DNA of 64,000 nt from the NCBI RefSeq assembly GCF_041146795.1, contig NC_135168.1, forward strand, positions 39,750,370 through 39,814,369, read 5' to 3'. This document shows, piece by piece, positions 34,607 to 44,975 of this stretch. Both the position numbers and the translations under genes were made by a program. Within the stretch, counting starts at the first letter, position 1. Each line of letters begins with the position of its first letter. Source of the DNA: Maylandia zebra. Its lineage: Eukaryota > Chordata > Actinopteri > Cichliformes > Cichlidae. Under the pieces are notes generated by a model, which had not been told where the DNA came from, did no database searches, and worked only from the letters and a program-made list of their open reading frames with translations.

Positions 34607-35490
34607 ACCCCTCAAACAAGTCTAACTCATCTCAGAACGGTAATAGGTGAGAAAATAATTCTTGAATTGTGAGTGTCAGGAGTGTCTGAAGATATACAGG
34701 GACAAGCCTCATGTCTTAACTTTGCTTCGTTAAGGAGATATGACGATTTGAAAATGCCTTCAGTTTCAGTATTTCAGCTCTGAGTTTCACAACCTCCCCA
34801 TAGACTTTGAATGGGGAGTTTTTAGACCATGTGTCACTTCGAGGCAAATTGTGAAAAAAACGTAACTCTCACAATAATTATAGTGACACTGTCTTAAAGC
34901 CAGCAAAAATACCTACGTTTTGATGTATAATTTGTGGAAGTTGAGTGGAAATTGAGCGAGTAGCAAGGAGTTGTTCAGACATGAAGAGAAAATTCAGAAC
35001 GGACGAGTGTGCAGTGGGAGTTAATTGCATAGCAACCATAGCAACACATGTATTTTCTGAAAAATCACAAAGTTGTAACTGAAAACTTAAAGAGTCATTA
35101 CATGAAAACGGTAACAGATATGAAAAAGCTGAATCACACAGGAATAGCCCAATCATCTGAGAACGTTTTAAAGTTTGAATGGAGTTTCTAGGTGAAAGTA
35201 TGAGGAAGTAGTTAAGTTTCAAAGACAAGCAAGTTTTAGCAGAATTGTAGAAGTTTCCCATTCATTTCAATGGGACAAATTAAAGGAAAAAAGTGTAATA
35301 TTTTAAAAAGTATAATAGTAATAAGTACCAAAAGATATAGCAGTCGAAAGCAGAAATAGCAGAACAGTTTAGAGTTTGAATGGTAAAAATCGGCTGAAAA
35401 CTGAGGGAGTAGTTAAGCGGCAAAGAAACGGAGCAACTAGAATAATAAAGGATAAAGAATAAAGAGAAACAGGATCTCAATAGTGTGGAT
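34607..35490. repeat. Hairpin-ended repeat family, copy B
   Basis: Partner of 31780-32660. Its right end carries GTGTGGATGCCTACGGCATC at 35483-35502, and a second, perfect hairpin follows at 35547-35571. Confidence 0.7.
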
Positions 35491-35546
35491 GCCTACGGCA
35501 TCCACCCAATAAAGTATAAAGAATAAAGAGAAACAGGAACTCAATA

Positions 35547-35571
35547 GTGTGGATGCTTAAAGCATCCACAC
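35547..35571. repeat. Perfect 10-bp hairpin at a repeat end
   Basis: GTGTGGATGC, five bases, GCATCCACAC. The approximately 40 bp before it (AAAGAATAAAGAGAAACAGG region) repeat the run before 35483. Confidence 0.8.
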
Positions 35572-36960
35572 AATCAACAGGAGGGCAGGGGTGAGCCTCT
35601 GCCTGCATCTGTGAGTATTGCTTTCCCACTGTTGTGCGTCAGGTGCAGCTTTGCCGGGGGAGGGTCGCTGCGGCCGGGCCAACAACGTTGCTGACCCATG
35701 TCTGTCTGTTTCAGGGCGGTGCTACGAGGGAGGCAACATTTGCAGTAATCGAGGGCCCAAGTGTGGAGTGTGGCTGGACTGCGCGGCGATGCACCGTCAG
35801 GAAAAGACAGCTCCGTGATGGTAGCGTCGTCCTTTGTTTTCTGGCTGGCGTGGTCCCCATCTCAGAAGTGGAGTTCCTCTTCTGGTTTTAAACATAAGGA
35901 ACATTTGCCCGAGTGTGGCTGGACAGAGGGATGACGGGACTGTGTGGGGAATTTTAGATAGTGTATATTCATTTCTGCCGACAGGGTTTGTAGCATATTG
36001 AGAAAGTTGTTTTTATTGTATAAGGGTATTTTAACATTTTATCTGTAATTGTATTTGTGTTCTGGTTTTTCTTCCTCCGCTGGAATAAATGGTGTGTCTA
36101 AGACCTGTTTAGTCTCTGTGCCCTGAGCGCTGATTCGCTTGCTCCTCTCGTCCCTGTATGCGAAAGAACGTTCAGGTGGGATATTACATACCCCTCCTCT
36201 TTGTGGTGCTCCGACATGTTTTCGATTCTCCACCCCAAAGCAGTCGGTTTTCCTCCCCAGGTTCCCTAACCCAATTTGATCTCCCACACTAAACAGCGTT
36301 CTTCCATGTGTCCTCCCCCTCCTCCTTCCACTGTGGTTTTCTCTCCTCCCCACTTTGGACTAGTCCAGTTGCAGTCAGTTCTCTTCAGCTTTGTCCTGTG
36401 TAATCCAGCTGTCTTTTCCATTGCCATTTCACTCCAAATATGGCAATTATGAAACTCAGACAGTCTTCCCAAGGTCCATTCATGCACAGTGAAGTTGCCG
36501 CTTGTTGGAAATGCATCTCCATCCATCCAGTCCTGATGATGGGGTTTTCTCCATGCTGATGCCGTTTGCACATACTGCTGGTGCTGGACCTCTCACTGCT
36601 CAGGATACTGCTGTTTTCTCTTGACCTGCTGTCAGCTCTTGATGTCCGAAAACTGCATTACTTGTCTTTTCCTTTCTCTCCAACTGCTCTTCTACTTTTC
36701 AGCTGGTTGATGCTGAGTGATCCCTTTCCCACACAACCATTCAACCTTCTCTGCCATCTTACAACATACTTTTACCTACAGTTCTTACCATACAGTTACA
36801 ACTGCCCAGAGCTTCTCATCTGGCTGAAGTGTAGTGCCTGCCCACAGCTGCCTCTTTAGCCCGCTAAGTTGGCTCAGCTACTTACTGGATCCAACTTCCT
36901 TTTACATTCAGAGCGTCCTCTGCAATGGCCTTCTTCCCTTCCCTATGTTCCCTTCTGCAG
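35572..36960. other. Unclassified; no credible gene
   Basis: It has a more mixed base composition than the repeats on its left. AATAAA at about 36084 could be a poly(A) signal of an LTR or of an unrecognised transcript. Splice-like TTTCAG at about 35709-35714 follows a GC-rich stretch. Open frames here are short, and I recognise none. Confidence 0.3.
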
Positions 36961-37188
36961 AAAAGTGATAAAATACCATCACTCCACGCACTGTAGTACG
37001 CAGAAATGATTCCCGACACTGGACTCGAACTATCATCCCTGCGATGGACCTGAACAGGTAAATAAAACTATTTTTAACTTATTTTTACTGTTTCTTCAAA
37101 AAGCTCTATAGTTGACAGTTACTGTGTAGATCTATAATGACTTTCCTGAATTGTCTACTACGGGTTTGTGACTGAGCTTCTTGGAGGT

Positions 37189-37203
37189 GAGACATATGTC
37201 TCA
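37189..37203 (+). repeat. Target-site duplication of the full-length LINE, left
   Basis: GAGACATATGTCTCA, repeated exactly at 44353-44367 just after the poly(A) tract. Confidence 0.95.
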
Positions 37204-37310
37204 CCTTGAGATTAGAGCTGCTGCCCACAAATGCAATGATTGCATTTAGACGGGCAGCAGGTGAGTAAGTGACGGAAGTGACGGACAAGGTAAGCGACTC
37301 ATGTTGTAAC

Positions 37311-37318
37311 TGACGTCA
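37311..37318. promoter_or_regulatory. CRE-like site in the LINE 5' UTR
   Basis: TGACGTCA, a perfect palindromic CRE, about 107 bp into the element. Two GTGACGG-like half repeats precede it. A promoter role is inferred. Confidence 0.35.
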
Positions 37319-37525
37319 GACGCCGGAGATTTTGGCGGAAAATTAAAGCAAATGGTAGTTTAGATTTGAACAAATTCATTTAAGCTTCAGCATTACCAAA
37401 TACACTTATCAATTGTCTTATAACTAACACTATTTGTCTAAATAATCTCCAACACCCTGGAGAACAACGAGGAGAGTTTAGAGACTCTCCAAGATTACAT
37501 CGATCAGTGCTTTCAGGATCTCGTG

Positions 37526-38314
37526 ATGAAGAAGACCCCGTGTGCAGCTTCCCCGGCCAAAGCTGAGACGCCGTCGTCGAAAAGACAACGCCCGGCAGAT
37601 TCCCCCGGCTCAACATCGCCAGCCGGCAAAGATATTGCCGACATATTGGAGTCAATCGACAAGCGATTGTCCAGTTTCGACGCAAGGCTGTCCTTGGTGG
37701 AGATTCTTCACCGAGAATTTAAATGCTTGCGAGAATCCCTGGAGTACAGCCAGCAGCAGGTGGAAACGCTTGCTGCTGAAAATGCCACGCTAAGGGAGTC
37801 GGTGAAATGTCTCACAGATAATGTTACCCAGCTCAATAGAGAAAATAAAAAAATAAAAGAAACAGTTATCGATCTACAAGCTCGTAGCATGCGTGATAAT
37901 CTGGTATTTTCTGGTATTCCAGAAGCCGCTGGAGAGGACGCGGAGACCACGGTAAAAAGCTTCATCAAAACCCACCTGAAGCTGCCGGAGGACACTGTGA
38001 AAAACATCGTCTTCGATCAGGTACATCGCCTCGGCCCCATTCGGGCTACGGCCGGGAGACCACGTCCTATCGTGGCCAAATTCGGCCACTTCAAACAAAA
38101 GCAACATGTGAAAAGCCGCGGCAGGGAATTAAAAGGAACGGACTTCAGCGTGAACGACCAGTTCCCCATAGAGATCTTGGAACGACGCAGGGTCCTCTTC
38201 CCAATCCGACGCGGCTTCATCCAGAAGGGCTCCCGCGCTGTCATCGCTGTGGACCGGCTGTACGTGGACGGACAGCTCCACCGGGACCCCAACATCACTC
38301 CGTGGCTGTATTAA
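37526..38314 (+). CDS. LINE ORF1 protein (RNA-binding)
   Basis: 262 residues from the ATG at 37526; a GTG in frame just before it is not needed. The N-terminus is basic and Pro/Ser-rich. Residues about 30-115 form a coiled coil (DIADILESIDKRLSSFDARL, then repeated leucine heptads). From about residue 118 comes an RRM-like domain starting RSMRDNLVFSGIPE, then a C-terminal domain with HFKQKQHVKSRGRELKG and RRRVLFPIRRG. This is the layout of L1 ORF1p, an RNA-binding trimeric chaperone in the ribonucleoprotein particle. The frame is intact. Confidence 0.9.
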   Translation: MKKTPCAASPAKAETPSSKRQRPADSPGSTSPAGKDIADILESIDKRLSSFDARLSLVEILHREFKCLRESLEYSQQQVETLAAENATLRESVKCLTDNVTQLNRENKKIKETVIDLQARSMRDNLVFSGIPEAAGEDAETTVKSFIKTHLKLPEDTVKNIVFDQVHRLGPIRATAGRPRPIVAKFGHFKQKQHVKSRGRELKGTDFSVNDQFPIEILERRRVLFPIRRGFIQKGSRAVIAVDRLYVDGQLHRDPNITPWLY

Positions 38315-38900
38315 CCTCACACCAGATAAGAATCAGCTACACTATTTCCCTATCCACTCACACTAACTTGCATTAACATCTGTTTAACTTACCAGTATCA
38401 AATCGCATCTTAAAGTGTGATTTCATAGCAGAATTAACACCGTCACTCTCCGTCAGTGATTTAATTGGAATGTTTACGTTTTGTTTCTGTTTTTTTTTTC
38501 TTCTCGTTTTTTTTTTTTTTTTCCTCCTCTCTTTTCCCCCTCTTGGTTTTATGCTGCTCACCCCTGTCCTTGGTTTCTTTCTTTATTCCTTTCACTGCCT
38601 CGATCACCTGCTTCGACACTCATCCACAAACATCCTTTATTTCGACACATACGCACCATGCGCTCAACGGCAGCACATTTACATCAGTCAGACAGCGCAC
38701 ACAGTCATATAAGATACACACACACTTAAGCCAAGCCTACTCATATTAGTAACTATGCATACACAAAGTCAGACTCAGGGAGCATCTCGCCACACATTTT
38801 TTCTCTCTCTCCTTCTCTTTATTTATGAACAAGTGACGTATTCTCTCCACCTGTCTAAGCGACGCACACAGCATACATCCCTAGTTATACACAAACATCT
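38315..38900 (+). other. LINE inter-ORF spacer
   Basis: 586 bp with pyrimidine-rich runs. Its short open frames are not credible genes. Confidence 0.6.
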
Positions 38901-41900
38901 ATGGGTACACTGAGGTTCATTACATGGAATATAAATGGAGCTGGCTCCAGAGAAAAGAGGTTAAAAATATTTAACCAACTCAAAAAACTACAGGCAGATG
39001 TTGTCCTATTACAAGAGACCCACAGACCTCTTAGAGGTTCGAATGAACTTAAAACACCTGAGTTTCCTAATGTGTTCTCAGCTTGTTATAATTCTAGACA
39101 AAGGGGAGCAGCAATTTTAATACATAAAAATATTAATTTCACAGTACTCGACACAGTTATAGATCCAGAGGGCAGATTCTTAATCATTAAACTATCTATA
39201 CGTGATAAAAAGCTATGTATTGGAAGTGTATATGGTCCAAATGTTGATGATCCCTCATTCTTTCACGGTTTTTTCAGTGCACTCTCTGAACACTTAGATG
39301 GCACACTTGTTCTTGGAGGTGACCTCAACCTTGGACTAAATGAAGACATGGATAGGCTCAATACAGCGGGAACTCAGCGTAATTGGCAGTCCACAAATAT
39401 AATCAAACAGTATATGAGCGACTTTGGTCTTTGCGATGCATGGCGCTCCCTTCACCCCACCAGTAAGGAATATACTTTTTTCTCACATGTCCATCACTCC
39501 TACTCTCGTCTGGATTATTTTTTGGTCAGCAGCTCACTGCTGAACGACATTTCAGACACTGAGATTCACCCTATAGCTGTCAGCGATCATGGTCCTGTAT
39601 CTTTAACACTAATGCACAAGAATAATACTACGCCAAGAAAAAACTGGAGATTTAATATATCACTACTTAAAGATGAAGACTTTATTAAATATTTTAAAAA
39701 AGAGTGGACTTCATATTTGGACTATAATGACACTCCCGAAACATCAGCTTCTGTTCTATGGGAAGCAGGGAAAGCTGTGATGAGAGGTAAAATAATTTCT
39801 TTCTCATCACATAAAAAGAAAAAAGAAAACAAAAATATTCAGGAATTAGAAAAAAACATCAAATCACTAGAAGAAGCCTACGCGTCCCACCAAGATCAGG
39901 AAACATTGAACAAAATACGCAAAACAAAACTAGAATTAAATGAGATAATTGATAAAAAAACAAAATTCTTAGTACAAAGACTACGCCTACAAAATTATGA
40001 ACATGGTTATAAATCCGGTCAATTTCTAGCAAACCAGCTAAAAATAAATAAAGAAAAAACAACTATATGTGCTGTTTAAGATTCATCTGGGAACACATTA
40101 TATGAACCGATACAAATAAACAACATTTTCAGGGATTTCTATAAAACGTTGTATTCACCACAAATAAACCCATCTAAAAAAGAAATTGATCAGTTTTTGG
40201 ACAACATAACTCTTCCAAAATTATTGGACACTCAAGCAATGGCACTGGATTCACCACTGACACCAGGTGAACTCCAGGAAGCCCTGATAAGTATGCACAA
40301 TAATAAGGCTCCAGGTCCAGATGGCTTTCCTGCAGAATTCTACAAAGAATTCTGGTCGATTCTAGCACCAGTTTTCTACAGAACGTTGTTGGAAATTAAA
40401 GAAAAGGGCAGACTTCCATCAAATATGAATTCTGCAAACATTAATCTCCTGCTAAAACCAGGCAAAGACCCTGTATATCCCTCAAGCTATCGTCCAATAT
40501 CCCTTATAAATGTAGACCTTAAAATAATCTGCAAAGCTCTCTCAAAGAGACTGGAGAAAATAACCCCCCTCTTAATTCATCCTGACCAAACTGGTTTCAT
40601 AAAAGGTAGGCACTCATCAACAAATACACGTAGATTACTTAATTTGATAGACTACTCATACAGTAAAAACCTAGAAACTACAATATTCTCTTTAGACGCA
40701 GAAAAAGCATTTGACAGAGTTAACTGGAAATTTCTATTTGCAACTTTACACAAATTTGGTTTTGGATCCTCTTTCATAAACTGGTTAAAAATATTATATA
40801 ATTCCCCAACAGCTTGTGTTAGAACAAATGACCAGACATCCTCCAGCTTCTGTCTCTTGAGGGGCACCAGGCAGGGATGCCCACTCTCCCCTTCACTATT
40901 TGCAATTTTTATTGAACCACTAGCAGCAGCAATTAGACAGAATTCAGTAATTAAGGGCATAAAATGCAAGAACATGGAACATAAAATCAGCCTTTATGCG
41001 GATGATGTGTTACTCTTTCTCCAAAATTCACAAACCAATATCTCTGGGGTGATTGAATTGATAAACTCTTTTGCAAGAATATCAGATTACTCAATTAACT
41101 GGTCAAAATCTACAGTCCTACCGACTAATTGCTCCTTCCATAATTCCTCTTCTACACCACTGCAATCGGGAAATATAAAATATTTAGGTATTAATGTTTC
41201 TCCCAAGCTTGCAGATCTAACTAAATTAAACCATATCCCACTTTTAAAGAAGGTAGAAGATGATCTGGCTAGATGGAAATGTCTACCCATATCACTCATG
41301 GGAAGGGTTGCCGCTATAAAAATGATGGTCTTACCAAAAATAAATTATTTATTCTCAATGATCCCAACTAAACCGCCACAAGATTGGTTCAGATCTCTAG
41401 ATTCATGTATGTCCAAATTCCTTTGGAAAAATAAACCCCCACGTATAAGCTTAAAAACACTACAAAAGACCAAGGATAAAGGAGGACTAGAACTGCCTAA
41501 CTTTCAGCACTACTTCTTAGCCAACAGGCTTCAGTTTATCTCAGGATGGCTAAAACACACCCTCTTAGATGAACCTTGGCTAGATGTAGAACAAGCACTC
41601 TGCAATAATCTAGAGATCTCAGACCTACCATTTATCAGCTCAAACATCAAAAGACATGAATGCTTTAAAAGCATCAACATCAGCTCTTCTCTGACAGCAT
41701 GGTGGGAGTTTCTAAAATTGACGGCGTCTTCATTAATCCCATGCAAACGTACACCTATCTGGAACAACCCTGACATATTACAAAACAATAATATGATAAA
41801 CTTTTCAGATTGGAGTGATAAAGGAATCAAATATTTAGAACATATACTAGAAGGAACAGAATTTATTTCATTTGACGGACTAGTTACACAATATGGGATC

Positions 41901-42638
41901 AACAAGAAAAGATTTTTAGAATATCAACAAATTAAATCCATAGTAAAAAAGAAATTTAAACCGGGTCAAGTTGAACTACAAACACCACCAAGTGTGGTTC
42001 AATTTCTTACTCTTAAACCCCCCAAATTACTATCCAAAATATACAGAATGCTTTCTAAATCAGATGAATCAATATCACTTCCTATTGCAAAATGGGAAGC
42101 GGATTTATCAGTTAACTTAGACCTAAACTTCTGGTCTCAGATTTGCTTAAAAACCTTTCATCTAATTAGAAATCCCAGTCTTCAATTAATTCAATACAAA
42201 ATATTACATAGAGTGCACTATACAGGTCATCGGATGTTCAAGATGGGCTTTACGTCTACCAACAACTGCTCACACTGCCAAACCAATTCACCGGACAATT
42301 ATATCCACGCTCTTTGGTTCTGTCCACCAGTTCAGAAGTTTTGGCGCGAGATATGTGAAGACTTATCGAAGTGTCTGAAATGTAACATTCCAACTTCCCC
42401 CTTAGTGTGTTTGTTGGGCAGCTTAGATAATGTCACTTCAGAAAAGAATATAGCCCATATGGTTTTCACTGCCCTATGCATAGCCAAGAAAACAGTCCTC
42501 ATGAACTGGAAAAATAAAAATAATCTTAATTCTAACCAATATAGAAATTATCTATTAGATTACATTAGTCTTGATACAGCCTCTGCCACCACATCAGATC
42601 AATTGCTCTGGGCTCCTTTGATCAGCTCCATCACCTAG
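38901..42638 (+). pseudogene. LINE ORF2 (endonuclease-reverse transcriptase) with one internal stop
   Basis: One frame of 1246 codons including the final stop, interrupted once by TAA at 40077-40079 (codon 393). The parts before and after are in the same frame with no indel. The APE-type endonuclease shows TWNINGAG, LLQETH, GGDLNLG, SRLDYFLVS and VSDHGPVSL. The RT shows FSLDAEKAFDRVNW, GTRQGCPLSP and LYADDVLLF. A Cys/His region near the C-terminus reads CSHCQTNSPDNYIHALWFC. As it stands it would give a 392-residue endonuclease-only product. A tandem stop/readthrough role is unlikely; a recent point mutation is the simplest reading. Confidence 0.9.
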
Positions 42639-44210
42639 TGGGGGTGGGGGGTCATAGTTTGGTCCCGCCTTCACTGTTGTGATTGGTGTGGGGGTAGGGA
42701 CAGGCTTAGGGCGTCGGGGGGTTCCCCGGAGGCATCTTCCTTGGGGGGCTCAACCCGGGGTAGCGGTCATGTCCGGTTAGGGGCTCTGTTGGCTCTCCAG
42801 TGACTGTTTCCTCGCGGCTGCGCGCAGCGGGGCTAGGGGAGGGTCTGTGCTGACGGACGTGGGTTACTGACCTGGTAGCCTGGCTGCCCCTGGGTGGGTC
42901 TGGGATGGGCGTGAGGTTCTGGGGGCGCTCCGTCTCTGGGCTGGGACCCGGACCGGGCCTCGGGGGCTTGGGTCCTGGTTGGTGTGTTGCCGGGGTTGTG
43001 GGCGGGTGGGTGCATGGGGGCCCAGCCCTGGAGCAGGGTGCCGCCGGTGCGTCGAGCCACCTGGGGGGCTCTTCAACTGGTGGGGGAGATTGTCACATCT
43101 TGCAGGAGCTTTCCTCTCCTCAGGAGCTCCCTCTGCAGGAGGGGGAGATACAGGAGAGGTGGAGGAAGATCTCAGCCTGGGTGTTTGTCTTATGTAGTCT
43201 GGAAGATGAGTGGATGGTGGGGTGGGTGCAGTTTTCTCTGTGGTGGGGTTGGGTGGACTGTCCCGGGCTCTGTGGGGCCGGGCGGCGCTGCTGCACTGGG
43301 CCCGGTCTGGATGGGCCTGGGCCCCCCTTCCCTGGCGGGTCGCAGAGTATGGGGGTGCCTACTGGGGTCAGCGGGGGAGCTGGCCCCAGGGAGGGGTCAC
43401 TTGCCCCTCCCTTCCTTCCCTCCCCATCTCCAGCTGCCTCCCTCTTCTCGCTCCACCACAACCACCCACACATGCAGGGCCTTGGAGTAGGGGTATGTCA
43501 CCAGGGTGCAGAGGAGGCTACCCCCCCCCCCCCCCCCCCCCCCCCTCTGTCCCCTTCTGGCTGCCTCTGCCTCAATTTTATCCCACAACTTAGACATTCA
43601 CAGACATTCTCCTCAGCTCTTTCCGGGACAGTGGCGCAGCTGCCCGTCTGTTGGTCTTCCTTGGTCTCTTGTGTTCTGGGGGCCTCTGGATGTCTGGAGT
43701 TTTGATCTCCTCCACACCTGCTTCACGCCCTGGAGGACGGGGCTGTGGCCCCCCCACACTCCCTAGCAGATTATTACATGAAGGAACCTTTTAAAAAACA
43801 AAAAACAAGCGCGTCCATGCTCACAGGTGTACACACGGGTGATCACACCCACAAACTACACCCTTTTTGGCTCCTACCTCAAAGCACACTGTGTTCTGTT
43901 GATCTTATGTGCTGCACAATAATGTTTAACATTTAGTATTTACTGTCATATTCCCATATATCATTGTGATGTTGTTTATTCTATTACTCTTGTTCTCTTC
44001 TGCTTGTTTTCTTTTTTCTTTCTCAGCAGGTGATCCAGGTGATCGATATATGCATTTTTTTTTCTCTGCCCGTTCTGTTGGTTTTTGTTTTTTGCCCTTC
44101 TCCCCCGTCCCTCTTCTCAGCTGTTTCTCTTTCCCTCTTTCTTTCTCCCCTTCTTTCCCCCAGTCAAGTCTGTCCCGTATTCAGTAAGTGAAAATAAAAT
44201 AAACAATAAA
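42639..44210 (+). other. LINE 3' UTR, GC- and G-run-rich
   Basis: Dense runs of G on the plus strand at 42639-43420, a C run of about 27 at 43521-43546, and pyrimidine-rich DNA towards the end. Long open frames here (up to 266 codons) overlap in several frames and are composition effects. Confidence 0.8.
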
Positions 44211-44352
44211 AGGTGAATCAAATGGACCATTACGGCAAGGCTGGGATGGTCAGTTTGGTAAAGTAAATCCGTTGGGCATCTTTCTTTGCCTTTAGACAAC
44301 AATTCTGATGGCAAAAGAGCCAAACGGGACAGGCCAAAAAAAAAAAAAAAAG
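44211..44352 (+). other. Possible 3'-transduced sequence with terminal poly(A)
   Basis: After an A-rich tract (AAAATAAAATAAACAATAAA), about 125 bp from GGTGAATCAAATGG to CAAACGGGACAGGC, then poly(A) and the target duplication. The same 125 bp follow the same A-rich tract at 57698-57820 in another copy. The copy at 6347-8652 has different sequence in this place. Confidence 0.5.
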
Positions 44353-44367
44353 AGACATATGTCTCAT

Positions 44368-44960
44368 GTTCAGTGGTTTTACCTGCTTCTAACACCTGCA
44401 TCACCCCACGGAGATCTCTGATGATGACTCAAACTACATGGTAAAATTTAATACTGCCTTCACAAAGGACCAATCTCACCGTGTAGCTATACTCAACCAT
44501 CAATGGCTCAAGATAGCTACTGTGCTTGACCCATGCTTTAAGGATTTAAAGTGTCTTGTGAGGGGAGAGCGAGAAGAGGTTTGGACCGGCCTTGAGGCCC
44601 TGCTGCAGGAACAGTGTAGATACAAAGGAGCCAGCAAAGACAAAGAACCTTCTCCTCTTTTGATTGTCATCAGATTCTGATTCAAATGGACAGTAAATAA
44701 GAATGGAGATATTGTGAGTCCAATAGTTTTTTTGGGGGGGTTTTTTGTTTTGTTTTTTGCACTAAAATGTTCGATAATCAAACTGTTTTAGCCTAATGTG
44801 CAAAATAATTTTGGTTAAGGTCACTCAGAGTTTAAAGGTGAAGCTGGTCAAATAACCTGTTATGATTCTGTCTTATTTTTTTTAGGAAGAAAAATGGCAC
44901 TTTATGTTGAAAATTGTATTATTATTATTTAAAGACAATACCATTTTGAAAATGTACTTA
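44368..44960 (+). pseudogene. hAT (ZBED-type) transposase relic
   Basis: A frame at 44438-44680 contains HQWLKIATVLDPCFKDLKCL, a well-conserved segment of ZBED-type hAT transposases. The surrounding sequence is non-coding. The relic continues at 48373-48664 past the second LINE, and its left part lies before 37189. A host ZBED gene is less likely, given no exon context and a nearby hAT end. Confidence 0.6.
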
Positions 44961-44975
44961 AAATAGCACTTTATT
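44961..44975 (+). repeat. Target-site duplication of the truncated LINE, left
   Basis: AAATAGCACTTTATT, repeated at 48358-48372. Confidence 0.9.

Larger units (their letters stand above)
37204..44352 (+). mobile_element. Full-length L1/Tx1-type LINE
   Basis: A 7.15-kb insertion bounded by the perfect 15-bp duplication GAGACATATGTCTCA. Order: 5' UTR (37204-37525), ORF1, a 586-bp spacer, ORF2 (endonuclease plus RT), a GC-rich 3' UTR, an A-rich tract, about 125 bp of further sequence, and a terminal poly(A). Such elements copy themselves by target-primed reverse transcription in the nucleus. Only one stop interrupts ORF2. The 3' UTR lacks about 1 kb found in the copy at 6347-8552 (deletion junction at about 43606). 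Confidence 0.9.

Noticed and set aside
35618-36859. Several 60-100 codon frames on both strands
   Set aside because: No recognisable domain, no good splice or start context, and mutually overlapping.
42905-43705. 266-codon open frame after LINE ORF2
   Set aside because: Same 3' UTR as above, with a C run coding polyproline; no start context or conserved domain.
44438-44680. A host ZBED gene exon
   Set aside because: No splice context, and a matching hAT terminus lies downstream; a transposon relic is simpler.
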